A DNA stretch of 64,000 bases from Eutreptiella sp. 'Long Island Sound 2002' (taxonomy: Eukaryota > Euglenozoa > Euglenophyceae > Eutreptiales > Eutreptiaceae). The DNA lies in NCBI GenBank assembly GCA_964036045.1, contig OZ038381.1, positions 141,708,096 to 141,772,095 on the forward strand, read 5' to 3'. This document shows, in pieces, positions 10,248-21,105 of this stretch. The translations under genes and the position numbers were made by a program. The notes below the pieces were generated by a model, which worked only from the letters and a program-made list of their open reading frames with translations, did not search any database and was not told the origin of the DNA. Position 1 is the first letter of the stretch. Every line of letters begins with the position of its first letter.

Positions 10248-12787
10248 CACATCACATCCCATCACATCACATCAAATCACATCACATCACATCACATCAC
10301 ATCACATCACATCACATCACATCACATGGCATCACGTCACATCACATCACATCACATCGCATCACATCATATCACATCACATCAAATCACATTACATCAC
10401 ATCACATCACATCACATCAGATCATATCACATCAGATCACATCACATCACATTACATCACATCACATCACATCACATCACATCACATCACATCACATCAC
10501 ATCACATCACATCACATTACATCACATCACATCACATCACATCACATCACATCGCGTCACATCACATCACATCACATCACATTGCATCACATCACATCAC
10601 ATCACATCATATGACATCACATGAAATCACATCACATCACATCAGATCACAGCACATCACATCACATCAGATCACATCACATCACATCACATCACGTCAC
10701 ATCACATCACATCACATCACATCACATCACATCACATCATATCACATCACATCAAATCACATCAAATCACATTACGTCACATCACATCACATCAAATCAC
10801 ATCATATCACATCACATCACATCATATCACATCACATGACATCTCATCACATCACATCACATCACATCACATCACATCACATCACATCACATCACATCAC
10901 ATCATATGACATCACTGGAAATCACATCACATCACATCATATCACATAACATCACATCACATCATATCACATCACATCAAATCACATCAAATCACATCAC
11001 ATCACATCACATCACATCACATCACATCACATCACATCACATCACATCACATCACATCACATCACATCACATCACATCACATCACATCACATCACATCAC
11101 ATCACATCACATCACATCACATCACATCACATCACATCACATCACATCACATCACATCACATCACATCACATCACATCACATGACATCACATCACATCAC
11201 ATCACATCACATCACATCAGATCACATCACATCACATCACATCACATCATATGACATCACTCGAAATCACATCACATCACATCATATCACATAACATCAC
11301 ATCACATCACATCACATCAGATCACAGCACATCACATCACATCACATCACATCACATCACATCACATCACATCACATCACATCACATCACATCACATCAC
11401 ATCACATCACATCACATCACATCACATTGCATCACATCACATCACATCACATCATATGACATCACATGAAATCACATCACATCACATCAGATCACAGCAC
11501 ATCACATCACATCAGATCACATCACATCACATCACATCACGTCACATCACATCACATCACATCACATCACATCACATCACATCATATCACATCACATCAA
11601 ATCACATCAAATCACATCACATCACATCACATCACATCACATCACATCAGATCACATCACATCACATCACATCACATCATATGACATCACTCGAAATCAC
11701 ATCACATCACATCATATCACATAACATCACATCACATCACATCACATCAGATCACAGCACATCACATCACATCACATCACATCACATCACATCACATCAC
11801 ATCACATCACATCACATCACATCACATCACATTACATCACATCACATCACATCACATCACATCACATCGCGTCACATCACATCACATCACATCACATTGC
11901 ATCACATCACATCACATCACATCATATGACATCACATGAAATCACATCACATCACATCAGATCACAGCACATCACATCACATCAGATCACATCACATCAC
12001 ATCACATCACGTCACATCACATCACATCACATCACATCACATCACATCACATCATATCACATCATATCACATCACATCAAATCACATCACATCACATCAC
12101 ATCACATCACATCACATCAGATCACATCACATCACATCACATCACATCATATGACATCACTCGAAATCACATCACATCACATCATATCACATAACATCAC
12201 ATCACATCATGTCACAGAACATCACAGCACATCACATCACATCACATCACATCACATCACATCACATCATCACATCACATCACATCACATCACATCACAT
12301 CACATCACATCACATCACATCACATCACATCAAATCACATTACATCACATCACATCACATCATATCAGATCACATCACATCACATCACATCACATCACAT
12401 CACATCACATCACATCACATCACATCACATCACATCACATCACATCATCACATCGCATCACATCACATCAGATCACATCACATCTCATCACATCACATCA
12501 CATCACATCACAACACATCACATCACATCACATCACATCACATCACATCACATCACATCACATCACATCACATCACATCACATCACATCACATCACATCA
12601 CATCACATCACATCAAATCACATCACATCACATCACATCACATCACATCACATCACATCACATCACATCACATCACATCACATCACATCACATCACATCA
12701 CATCACATCACATCACATCACATCACATCACATCACATCAGATCACATCACATCACATCACATCACATCAAATCACATCAGATCACA

Positions 12788-12851
12788 GGTAGGTAGGTAG
12801 GTATCTTCGGGAGCTCGGGATGCCTCCTTTGACATTGCAGGAAGAAGGTCT
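12788..12851 (-). repeat. (ACCT)n-tailed retroelement fragment, copy 3 in satellite
   Basis: Third identical copy with the same flanking variants, 2,604 bp after copy 2 (slightly more than twice the 1,251 bp spacing of the first two). Confidence 0.85.
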
Positions 12852-14461
12852 CACATCACATCCCATCACATCACATCAAATCACATCACATCACATCACA
12901 TCACATCACATCACATCACATCACATCACATGGCATCACGTCACATCACATCACATCACATCGCATCACATCATATCACATCACATCAAATCACATTACA
13001 TCACATCACATCACATCACATCAGATCATATCACATCAGATCACATCACATCACATTACATCACATCACATCACATCACATCACATCACATCACATCACA
13101 TCACATCACATCACATCACATTACATCACATCACATCACATCACATCACATCACATCGCGTCACATCACATCACATCACATCACATTGCATCACATCACA
13201 TCACATCACATCATATGACATCACATGAAATCACATCACATCACATCAGATCACAGCACATCACATCACATCAGATCACATCACATCACATCACATCACG
13301 TCACATCACATCACATCACATCACATCACATCACATCACATCATATCACATCACATCAAATCACATCAAATCACATTACGTCACATCACATCACATCAAA
13401 TCACATCATATCACATCACATCACATCATATCACATCACATGACATCTCATCACATCACATCACATCACATCACATCACATCACATCACATCACATCACA
13501 TCACATCGCATCACATCACATCAGATCACATCACATCTCATCACATCACATCACATCACATCACAACACATCATATCACATCACATCAAATCACATCAAA
13601 TCACATCACATCACATCACATCACATCACATCACATCACATCACATCACATCACATCACATCACATCACATCACATCACATCACATCACATCACATCACA
13701 TCACATCACATCACATCACATCACATCACATCACATCACATCACATCACATCACATCACATCACATCACATCACATCACATCACATCACATCACATCACA
13801 TCACATCACATCACATCACATCACATCACATCACATCATATGACATCACTCGAAATCACATCACATCACATCATATCACATAACATCACATCACATCACA
13901 TCACATCAGATCACAGCACATCACATCACATCACATCACATCACATCACATCACATCACATCACATCACATCACATCACATCACATCACATCACATCACA
14001 TCACATCAAATCACATTACATCACATCACATCACATCATATCAGATCACATCACATCACATCACATCACATCACATCACATCACATCACATCACATCACA
14101 CCACATCACATCACATCACATTACATCACATCACGTCACATCACATCACATCACATCACATCACATCACATCACATCACATCACATCACATCACATCACA
14201 TCACATCACATCACATCACATCACATCACATCACATCACATCAAATCACATCACATCACATCACATCACTCCACATCACATCACATCACGTCACATTACA
14301 TCACATCACATCGCATCACATCAAATCACATCATATCACATCACATCACATCACATCACAGTGCATAGCATCTCATCACAGCAAATCACATCACATTACA
14401 TCACATCACAGCATATCACATCACATCACATCACATCGCATCACATCACATCAGATCACAG

Positions 14462-14779
14462 ATTAGGCAGCACCCTGTTTTGCATATTTGCTGTCCCTAC
14501 TCCTGATATTCGCAAGGAGCTGTTCTGCAGTCGAAGGAAGCAGTGAAAGTTTCGAGAGTGTTTCTAGATGCCTGGATGGAGGATTTTCGTGTTCCTGGCG
14601 TTGTTTTCACTAATCTTGGGAGCGGGAACGAGAACGATGTTGTTCGCACGATGGCTTATTCATACGGGATCGAGCTGAAAACGGCGGCCCCTGGGGCTCA
14701 TCGGAGCATGGGGGCATGGAGAGGCAGCATACCAAGTTGCGGACTTTGAGTGAGATGTGGCTTGAAGTCTATACTACCA
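14462..14779 (+). pseudogene. Copia integrase core fragment, 5' half of a split gene
   Basis: Lower-GC sequence starting at the satellite edge. From 14543 it encodes a Ty1/copia-type integrase core piece (LDAWMEDFRVPGVVFTN, then NDVVRTMAYSYGIELKT). The expected TD.GS motif reads TNLGSG, so the second catalytic Asp appears changed to Asn. Around 14700-14716 the frame shifts, and the glutamate-bearing segment (ERQHTKLRTLSEMW) continues in the frame that starts at 14716. That frame runs into the LINE at 14780 and resumes exactly at 25005. The fragment lacks gag, protease and the integrase N-terminus, which end at the satellite. Decayed. Confidence 0.75.
14770..14779 (+). repeat. Target-site duplication, 5' copy (tatactacca)
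   Basis: The 10-mer tatactacca occurs at 14770-14779, is tandemly repeated at 14780-14789, and recurs at 25005-25014 just after the LINE tail. Removing 14780-25004 plus one copy restores a continuous copia frame, so this is the target-site duplication of the LINE insertion. Confidence 0.9.
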
Positions 14780-14792
14780 TATACTACCACTG

Positions 14793-17609
14793 GTGGCTAC
14801 GGGGGTGCCGCACGACCCACACATGGCGGTACACGCGCTGGAGGACCAGCCGGAGGACACGGGACACTTGGTGGTACACCAGCGCGGGGGCCCGGCGTGG
14901 CTCAAGGAACATGTGACGGCGCTACGGTCCTGGGCAAGCACGGTCGCCGGAGCGGAGATCCGGCTGCACGACCACCCGGCGATCAGCCCAGGCGACACCA
15001 GGGCGCTGAGCATGGACCAACTGACCCACAGCCACCCCGACGTCCGGTGGCACCCCACCGACCTCAACGCGGGGTGGCTCAGCCCCACCGGATACTACTG
15101 GATCCCGGAGGCCTGGGGACACACCTCCTCTGACGCGTCCGGGGGCGGACCCTGCAAACACGCCACCAGCGTCGCTCTCGCCGCCGACCTCACCCGCACG
15201 TGGGCGGTGGCCATCTCGCGCACGGTGCCTGACGGAGAGGGGGTGGCCGCCTCCCTCCCCCTACATTACGGTGCACACAGACCATGGGTCCACACGGTGG
15301 ACGCCGAAGTCATCCTCCACCTCCTGCGGCACGCAGACCGCGAGCGAACCACGGGGGTCCCCGCGGGCGCAGCGAAGGTGGTCAACCAGATGCCCCTGAG
15401 GTGGCTCCGGGACGGCCTGTGCGCGCGGGGGCAACACGCCGGGCACCCGTTCTGGTACGTCCGAGCCACCTCGCACCACAGTGACGCCCTACTGCACAAG
15501 GCGGACTGGGCGGCGTCCCAGGACACCGTCTTGCAGAACACGCCCCCGGACCCTGGCCACGCCCAACTCATCGTCGCCGGCCGTGACGGCCATCTCGATC
15601 TACGGCCCCCCACGATGCGGGTGCTCGGCGAGGTCGCACAACGGGCGCAGACGGACCATGCGCTGACGCACCGGGGACACACACCCCTAGGCGCGGCCCA
15701 CGCCACGGCCTACGTCCACGCCCGGGACCTCACCGCGGCGGCCACCAACCGCCGGGCGCTGCGGGCCCGAGACGGCCACACGCCGGTGCAGCGCAGGCTC
15801 CGCGTCCGGAAGGAGCGGCTCTCCGGCGTCGCCATCGTCCCGCAGCCGTGCCTTTTCTGCGGCGGCCCGGAAGAGACCCCGGTGCACATGCACGTGGGCT
15901 GCACCCACTCGCGGCTCCTCTGGCCCCACTACCGCCAGGCGGTGCACGAGGCGGCCCGCCACGTCCCACCTGGGGACAAGGCCCTGTGGGTGGCCTCGTG
16001 GCGCTCCGCAGGCGCCACGTGGACGGAGGTGTTCTGCTCCGGACTGGTGCCCGAGGACGCGGAGGCGCAGCTCCGCGCCATAACCCGATACGACCCGCCG
16101 GGAGGGACCTCGGTGGACAACTTCCTCCACCACATGCTCCGGCTAGGGGACTTCGCGTGGGAGCTTCGCAACCACCGGCTGGAGCAACTCCTCCACGACC
16201 CCCTAAGCGCGGCGGCCCGGGCGCACCGGTGGCTCACTGCGGCGGAGGGCGACCACCCTCCCCCTCCCCCGCGCCCTGACAAGGACTTCGTAGCCTCCCT
16301 CCGTGTAGTGAATGGCACTCTGGAGTGCCCGCTCCAAGAGGGCCCCCACCCGTATCAGGACCTGCCGGGGGGGTTCTCGAGGCACCTGCAAGACGCCCTT
16401 TTCCCACCGTGGATCATCAGGCGCGGCTCCATGACCGCGTGGGAGGCGCGCATCGTGGGGGAGGAGTGGGCGCGGGAGTGGGGCCGGTGGTGCGCCGCCG
16501 CGCGCGCCCCGGAGACCCCTGCGCAACGATACGCCGCCATCCGGCTCCGGGGGTGGGGGCCGGACACCCGGCCGAGACCCACCATGGTCCGCGGGGCGGG
16601 ACCTGACCACCCGTGGGACGCGGCGACGGGGGAATGGCTGCAGGCGGCCCCGGGGCCGCGGACGGGATGGACTGGGGACGTATCCTCACTCGTCAGGACG
16701 CCCGTCCCGCCCCGCATCGTCCTTCACACCGCCAACGTGCTCCAGGCCACGGAGATACGCACGTGGGGACACGCTGCGGCCACCGTCCGGTGGCAACCCC
16801 CAGAGGACGGGGCCACCCAACTCACCGTGGCGCACTTCAAAGCGGGGGGGCCGGTATACGACGACGCCCTGTCCCGGCTGGGCGACACCCAGGGGCCCTT
16901 ACTCCTCATGCTCCCCACCGGTATCGCAGCCGCGCTGCACCAGGAGCTGGACGGCTGCGAAGGGCTGCGAGTGGGGTGGGAGGCGGTCCCGGACGGCACC
17001 CTACTGGCCCTCCTCCACAGGGACACCGCGAACGGGTGCCAATGGGACGCGCTGACGCCCCACCTCACCGGGCGCCACGTGTACATGGCGAGCCCCCCCC
17101 AGGGGCACCCCCGCCCGGCGTGGGACGATATCATCGCCGCCTTCCACGACCACGGGATCCTCCCCGGCGACACGTGGCAGGAAGTCCAGCGGGAGACACT
17201 TGGCAAGGACTACCGGCGCCGCGTCCGCGCCCGCTTGCTGGAGATCCGGGACCCCCTCCGACAGAGGTGGGACGACCTCTGGCTCCGCCATCTCCACCCT
17301 TGGTCGCCGCCCTCCCACCTCCCGCACACCTGCCGACTCTGCGGAGAGTGTGACACGGTGTCCTCCGCAGCAGCGACAGGCGCCAACAGGTGCGAGCGGT
17401 GCACCCAGGTAGCCGCGTGCCCCTGGCCCGAACCTCCCGCAGGTCCGCGCAGGCGCACAGAGGAGGAGGCCTTGCGCCGGCGCATCGAGGGGGCACACAC
17501 CCCCTCACACGAACAGGCGGGCCCCGCGGGCGCTGCCCTTCTGTGGATCCACGCGCACCTGCGGGACCCCACATCCATTGCGCACCTGTCGCACGTGTTC
17601 GCCCCCTAA
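14793..17609 (+). CDS. LINE pol C-terminal half: RNase H-like, CCHC finger, long extension (truncated)
   Basis: A 938-codon frame with no real start: it opens at the element's 5' truncation, and 14793 is a GTG. Residues about 120-245 look like RNase H (VALAADLTRTWAVAIS, then VHTVDAEVILHLL, then VRATSHHSDALLHKADW). A CCHC finger follows at about 352-370 (CLFCGGPEETPVHMHVGC), as at the C-terminus of many LINE pol proteins. Unusually, about 565 residues continue beyond the finger, ending with a four-cysteine cluster (CRLCGEC...CERC, about 847-870) and the C-terminus HLSHVFAP. The extension has no family I recognise. RT and endonuclease are missing by truncation. ORF A starts 40 bp downstream. 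Confidence 0.7.
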   Translation: MATGVPHDPHMAVHALEDQPEDTGHLVVHQRGGPAWLKEHVTALRSWASTVAGAEIRLHDHPAISPGDTRALSMDQLTHSHPDVRWHPTDLNAGWLSPTGYYWIPEAWGHTSSDASGGGPCKHATSVALAADLTRTWAVAISRTVPDGEGVAASLPLHYGAHRPWVHTVDAEVILHLLRHADRERTTGVPAGAAKVVNQMPLRWLRDGLCARGQHAGHPFWYVRATSHHSDALLHKADWAASQDTVLQNTPPDPGHAQLIVAGRDGHLDLRPPTMRVLGEVAQRAQTDHALTHRGHTPLGAAHATAYVHARDLTAAATNRRALRARDGHTPVQRRLRVRKERLSGVAIVPQPCLFCGGPEETPVHMHVGCTHSRLLWPHYRQAVHEAARHVPPGDKALWVASWRSAGATWTEVFCSGLVPEDAEAQLRAITRYDPPGGTSVDNFLHHMLRLGDFAWELRNHRLEQLLHDPLSAAARAHRWLTAAEGDHPPPPPRPDKDFVASLRVVNGTLECPLQEGPHPYQDLPGGFSRHLQDALFPPWIIRRGSMTAWEARIVGEEWAREWGRWCAAARAPETPAQRYAAIRLRGWGPDTRPRPTMVRGAGPDHPWDAATGEWLQAAPGPRTGWTGDVSSLVRTPVPPRIVLHTANVLQATEIRTWGHAAATVRWQPPEDGATQLTVAHFKAGGPVYDDALSRLGDTQGPLLLMLPTGIAAALHQELDGCEGLRVGWEAVPDGTLLALLHRDTANGCQWDALTPHLTGRHVYMASPPQGHPRPAWDDIIAAFHDHGILPGDTWQEVQRETLGKDYRRRVRARLLEIRDPLRQRWDDLWLRHLHPWSPPSHLPHTCRLCGECDTVSSAAATGANRCERCTQVAACPWPEPPAGPRRRTEEEALRRRIEGAHTPSHEQAGPAGAALLWIHAHLRDPTSIAHLSHVFAP

Positions 17610-17648
17610 CCCCCACCCGCCGCCGCCCTTTGCAGAGCCCGCAGCACC

Positions 17649-20600
17649 ATGCCACGCCGACGGGGGGATGGGCCGGGGCACACCAGGGCCCGCCGCAGAG
17701 CGCAGGAGGCGGCCGTCCGGGGTCTGGTGGCGGACGCGGTGGCGGAGGCAAAAGGGGCGCACGCTGCCGCACGGTGCGACCTGGAGGGCAGTGCGAGGGC
17801 CTTCCTCAACGAGACCGCCCTCCCGACCGTCCGCGCCCTGAACGGAGCGGGGGCCCCTACGTTGCTCCCGGCAATGCACCGGATCGTGAACGCCGTCCGG
17901 CCAGGGCTCATCAGCCCAGAGGCGGCCCTCTACGGGCACTGGATGGAGTGGCGCGAGTCCAATCGGTCGGGCCGGCCCCTGTCCATGGGGGACGCCCTCC
18001 GGATGACGGGAGCGGGGTCTGCCATGTCCCTCCACAGTAGCGCCCCAGCCCTGCTGCGCGCCCTCAGGACGCGCTACCCCAGGGACGCGGCCCCGTACCT
18101 GAACCAGGCGCGGGCCACTTACCCGGGGGGAGTGTCCGAGCTGGATGCGGCGCTCCACCTTCTACACCCGCCGGACGAGGACCTGGAGGTGGGCGAGGTC
18201 ACGGTGTTCGTGGAAGGCGCGGACGAGGCGTCCGCCCGCCCCCGGCCAACCAACCCGGTGTATGACGGCACCGGGCCTACCCCCCCGTACGCCGTCGTCT
18301 ACGAGGCGTTCCCCAGGGAGCCCACTTGGTGCCCCGCCCTCCCACCGGCGACGCACGCGCCCCGCGGCTGGGCTAACCCAGACCTGTCCCCCCCCCTCTC
18401 CAGGACCAGGGGTGCCCACCACAGGGGGCAGGTCCTCTGGCAAGAGTGCCCTGGCACCCCCCTGCTCCTCCTCGTCGTCGCGACCCGCGGGGACCCGGGG
18501 CGGATCCTGGGGATCACCCCCACCCACCTCTATGGGGCCACACCCGTACCCCGCCCCCCCCTCCCGGCGCCCGCGGCGCGGGACGGAGTACACACCTTCC
18601 TGCGCACACAGGAGGTCACCGCCGTTACGGGGGTCCATCTGGTGCGGCTGCCCCCGGCACCGCTCGACGACCCCCGGGGGCCCAGGGCCCTGAGCCCCGC
18701 CCCAGACTGGGAGCTGTGGCGCGACGCGTGGGCCGCGTGGCTCCCCCGCCTCCCCTCCCAATGCCGGTGGATGGCCGCGGACCCCCGGCCGTGCGGGACT
18801 GACGCCACAGCCGGCCCCCCACCCCCTCCCCCCCCCCCCCCCCGCAGAGCACCACACGGCACTGCCCACGGCACGGCACTGATGCACCAGGAGGTAGTGG
18901 GAAGGGCGCGCCTGCCACCACGCATGCCTACCAGAGTAACAGCAATGGCAGACTCCGATGGGTCCCTCGGGCGGGACGACCGCCACCACCGCCGGTCCCG
19001 CTCCCGCTCCCCCGTCTCCTCCCCAGAGTGGACGGGGGAGACCCTCGCGGGGCGCGAGGAGCGGAGGCTGGCGGAGGCGGCGGTGGTCGGACCGCCGCCG
19101 CCGGCCCGGGAACCTGGGCCAGCCGAGATGGCCGCCCCCGCCGCCCAAGCGGCCAGCCCCGCCGCCCCGCCCCGCCCTGACGCGCAGGAGGCGGAGACCG
19201 CGGCGAGCCACGCCGCGGCCCCGGCCGCGGCCCCCGGCACGCCGCAGGCAAGGGGGGCAGCCCCGGCGCAGGAGCCGGACGCGTCGCCGAGGGCCGCCGC
19301 AGCCGCGCAGGAGAGCAAGCAGGGCGCCAGAGGGGTTGCGACGGACCCCGCACGGACCGTGGGCGCCTCGCAGGCGGCCGCGGCGGCAGCAGAGAAGACC
19401 GAGGAGGATGTGCGAGAGTCTGCGACCGCGGCCACGGGCGCCTCGTCGGCGGCCGCCACGGCAGCGAAGGAGAGTGCGGAGGGCGCGAGAGGGGCTGCGG
19501 CCCCTGGCACGCCGCGCAAGCGGGGGAAGAACCCCGCACGGGCCGCGGACGCCTCGCCGGCGGCCGCCGCAGCAGCAGCAGTGGGCAGGGAGAGCGCGAA
19601 GTACCGCGCCCACGCCAACCCCGCCCACACCCACACCAGCCCCCCCAAGCCGTACCCCCCCAAGCCCTTCCCCCCGGGGCGGGAGCGGCACGTCCGCCCC
19701 CCGACGCGCGAGCGCTCGCCGCCGGGCGTCACGCTGCCGCAACTGCAAAGGCAGCGGGACGCCCGGCGAGTGGTCCAGGAAGGGCGCAGCGGCGAGGGGG
19801 AGGGGAGCGGCGGACGGCGTGACAGGCAGGGGGCAGGGGAGGGGTCGGGGCACGGGAAGGGCGCGCGGGAGCGCGAGCAGGAGGCCCAGGTGCAGGGGAC
19901 GGAGCGAGGGGTGGTGGGAGAGCGAGCGGGCCGGGGCGTGGTGGACGAGAGGCGGGACCCGCGACTCGGGCAGGGGGTCGGGGAGGGGCCAGGGCACGGG
20001 AAGGGTGGTCAGGGGCGCGGGAAGGGCACCCAGGCGCAGGGGGCTGGACAAGGGGGGATGGGAGAGCGAGCGGGCCGGGGTGTGGGGGACGAGAGGCGGG
20101 ACCCGCGACACGGGCACGGGACCGGAAAGGGGCCCAAGGGCAAGGGCAAGGGCAAGGGCAAGGGCCCCAAGGGACAGGAGGGACGGGGCACGGGAGCCCA
20201 GGGGGGAGGGCGGGGCGAGGGGAGGGGGGCAGAGGGCGGAGCACCCCCGCAGCCGGAAGTGCAGCCGGTGAGGTGCATCCCCCCCGGCATCCAACAGATG
20301 CCGGCGCACCACACCTACCACCACCACCACCACCACCACCACCACCTCTACAACATCGACCCTGACGCCGGCGAGCTCATCCCCCCCCAACCCCCACGAC
20401 ACCAGCACCAGCAAGCCCCCCCCGCGCCGAGGGCGGAGCCGGCGCGGATGGCCTCGGCGGAGGGGGGACGGGGCGTGGCATCGGCGCCGCAGGTGCAGGA
20501 GCAGCGAGGGGGGCCGGCACAGGGGGCGGAGGAGAGCCGGCCGTGGAACGTGGACTGGAGCGCAGTCCCGGACCCGCTGGGGGGGGAGACCCTCCCCCTG

Positions 20601-20783
20601 GTGGGGGAAGTGTACGGGTGGTTGTGCTGGGCCAACCAGGGGACCTCCAGGAGGTCGCGGAACCGGCCCTTTGATGCCGTGCTCCTCCGGAGGGACGGAG
20701 GAAACCGGAAGGCACCCCCGGGGGGGTGGGCGGCACCAGAGGACCACGAGAGGGTCCTCAGGTCAGTGATCCGGGCGGCGTGA
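17649..20783 (+). CDS. LINE ORF A-ORF B fusion (1044 aa), early stop
   Basis: Residues 1 to about 405 equal ORF A (MPRRRGDGPG...), and residues 412 onward equal ORF B (MHQEVVGRAR...), joined without a stop. The cause is the poly-C tract at 18828-18843, 16 C here against 15 in the left copy, which puts both parts in one frame. The ORF B part again has the Ala-rich, Lys/Gly-rich and poly-His segments (His run near 20317-20345). It ends at TGA 20781-20783, where the left copy has TGG (Trp). About 55 further codons of homologous frame follow to a TAG near 20949, so this copy has lost the conserved C-terminus. Whether split or fused is the functional form is unknown. Confidence 0.65.
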   Translation: MPRRRGDGPGHTRARRRAQEAAVRGLVADAVAEAKGAHAAARCDLEGSARAFLNETALPTVRALNGAGAPTLLPAMHRIVNAVRPGLISPEAALYGHWMEWRESNRSGRPLSMGDALRMTGAGSAMSLHSSAPALLRALRTRYPRDAAPYLNQARATYPGGVSELDAALHLLHPPDEDLEVGEVTVFVEGADEASARPRPTNPVYDGTGPTPPYAVVYEAFPREPTWCPALPPATHAPRGWANPDLSPPLSRTRGAHHRGQVLWQECPGTPLLLLVVATRGDPGRILGITPTHLYGATPVPRPPLPAPAARDGVHTFLRTQEVTAVTGVHLVRLPPAPLDDPRGPRALSPAPDWELWRDAWAAWLPRLPSQCRWMAADPRPCGTDATAGPPPPPPPPPRRAPHGTAHGTALMHQEVVGRARLPPRMPTRVTAMADSDGSLGRDDRHHRRSRSRSPVSSPEWTGETLAGREERRLAEAAVVGPPPPAREPGPAEMAAPAAQAASPAAPPRPDAQEAETAASHAAAPAAAPGTPQARGAAPAQEPDASPRAAAAAQESKQGARGVATDPARTVGASQAAAAAAEKTEEDVRESATAATGASSAAATAAKESAEGARGAAAPGTPRKRGKNPARAADASPAAAAAAAVGRESAKYRAHANPAHTHTSPPKPYPPKPFPPGRERHVRPPTRERSPPGVTLPQLQRQRDARRVVQEGRSGEGEGSGGRRDRQGAGEGSGHGKGAREREQEAQVQGTERGVVGERAGRGVVDERRDPRLGQGVGEGPGHGKGGQGRGKGTQAQGAGQGGMGERAGRGVGDERRDPRHGHGTGKGPKGKGKGKGKGPKGQEGRGTGAQGGGRGEGRGAEGGAPPQPEVQPVRCIPPGIQQMPAHHTYHHHHHHHHHLYNIDPDAGELIPPQPPRHQHQQAPPAPRAEPARMASAEGGRGVASAPQVQEQRGGPAQGAEESRPWNVDWSAVPDPLGGETLPLVGEVYGWLCWANQGTSRRSRNRPFDAVLLRRDGGNRKAPPGGWAAPEDHERVLRSVIRAA
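18828..18843 (+). repeat. Poly-C tract (16 bases) fusing ORF A to ORF B
   Basis: Sixteen consecutive C, preceded by shorter C runs (ccccccaccccct). With 16 the frame continues into ORF B; with 15, as in the left copy, it stops at the TGA overlapping the ORF B ATG. Homopolymers of this length also invite sequencing or assembly error. Confidence 0.85.
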
Positions 20784-21105
20784 CCCGACAGGGAGCCGAC
20801 GTGGCCGGCCTTCCTGGAGGGGGGAGCGGTGCTCCGCATCACGGATGCGGACGCCAACAACTGGCTCCCCCGGGCTTTGCGTAGCGCCCTCGCCCACTGG
20901 CGCTACCGCCGGCACAACCCGCCGCCGCCGCAGCCCCAGCCCCCACACTAGCGGCGGCGCAAGTGAAGGCCCAGACGGCGGGCGCGGGAGGGGGGGATGG
21001 GCCCCCTGACCCACGCCCCCCCCACGGTATGGCACGACGTGCGGGGACGCGCCGCCACCCACGGAAGGGAGTGCGGGGGCGCCAAGCGCGGGGAGGAACC
21101 GGCTG

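Larger units (their letters stand above)
8301..14461. repeat. 6.2 kb (ATCAC)n pentanucleotide satellite with higher-order structure
   Basis: Nearly pure CACAT/ATCAC pentamers with scattered single-base variants (for example atcaaatc, atcgcatc, atcatatgac). Variant patterns recur in blocks, showing higher-order repeats. The clearest marker is a non-satellite insert at 8933, 10184 and 12788: successive copies are 1,251 and 2,604 bp apart. The ORFs here (ITSHH repeats) exist because 15 bp is five codons and no frame contains a stop; they are not genes. Confidence 0.95.

Noticed and set aside
8254-14466. Many plus-strand ORFs of ITSHH repeats (up to 407 codons)
   Set aside because: They are translations of a pentanucleotide satellite that has no stop in these frames. 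Several overlap in different frames with the same composition.
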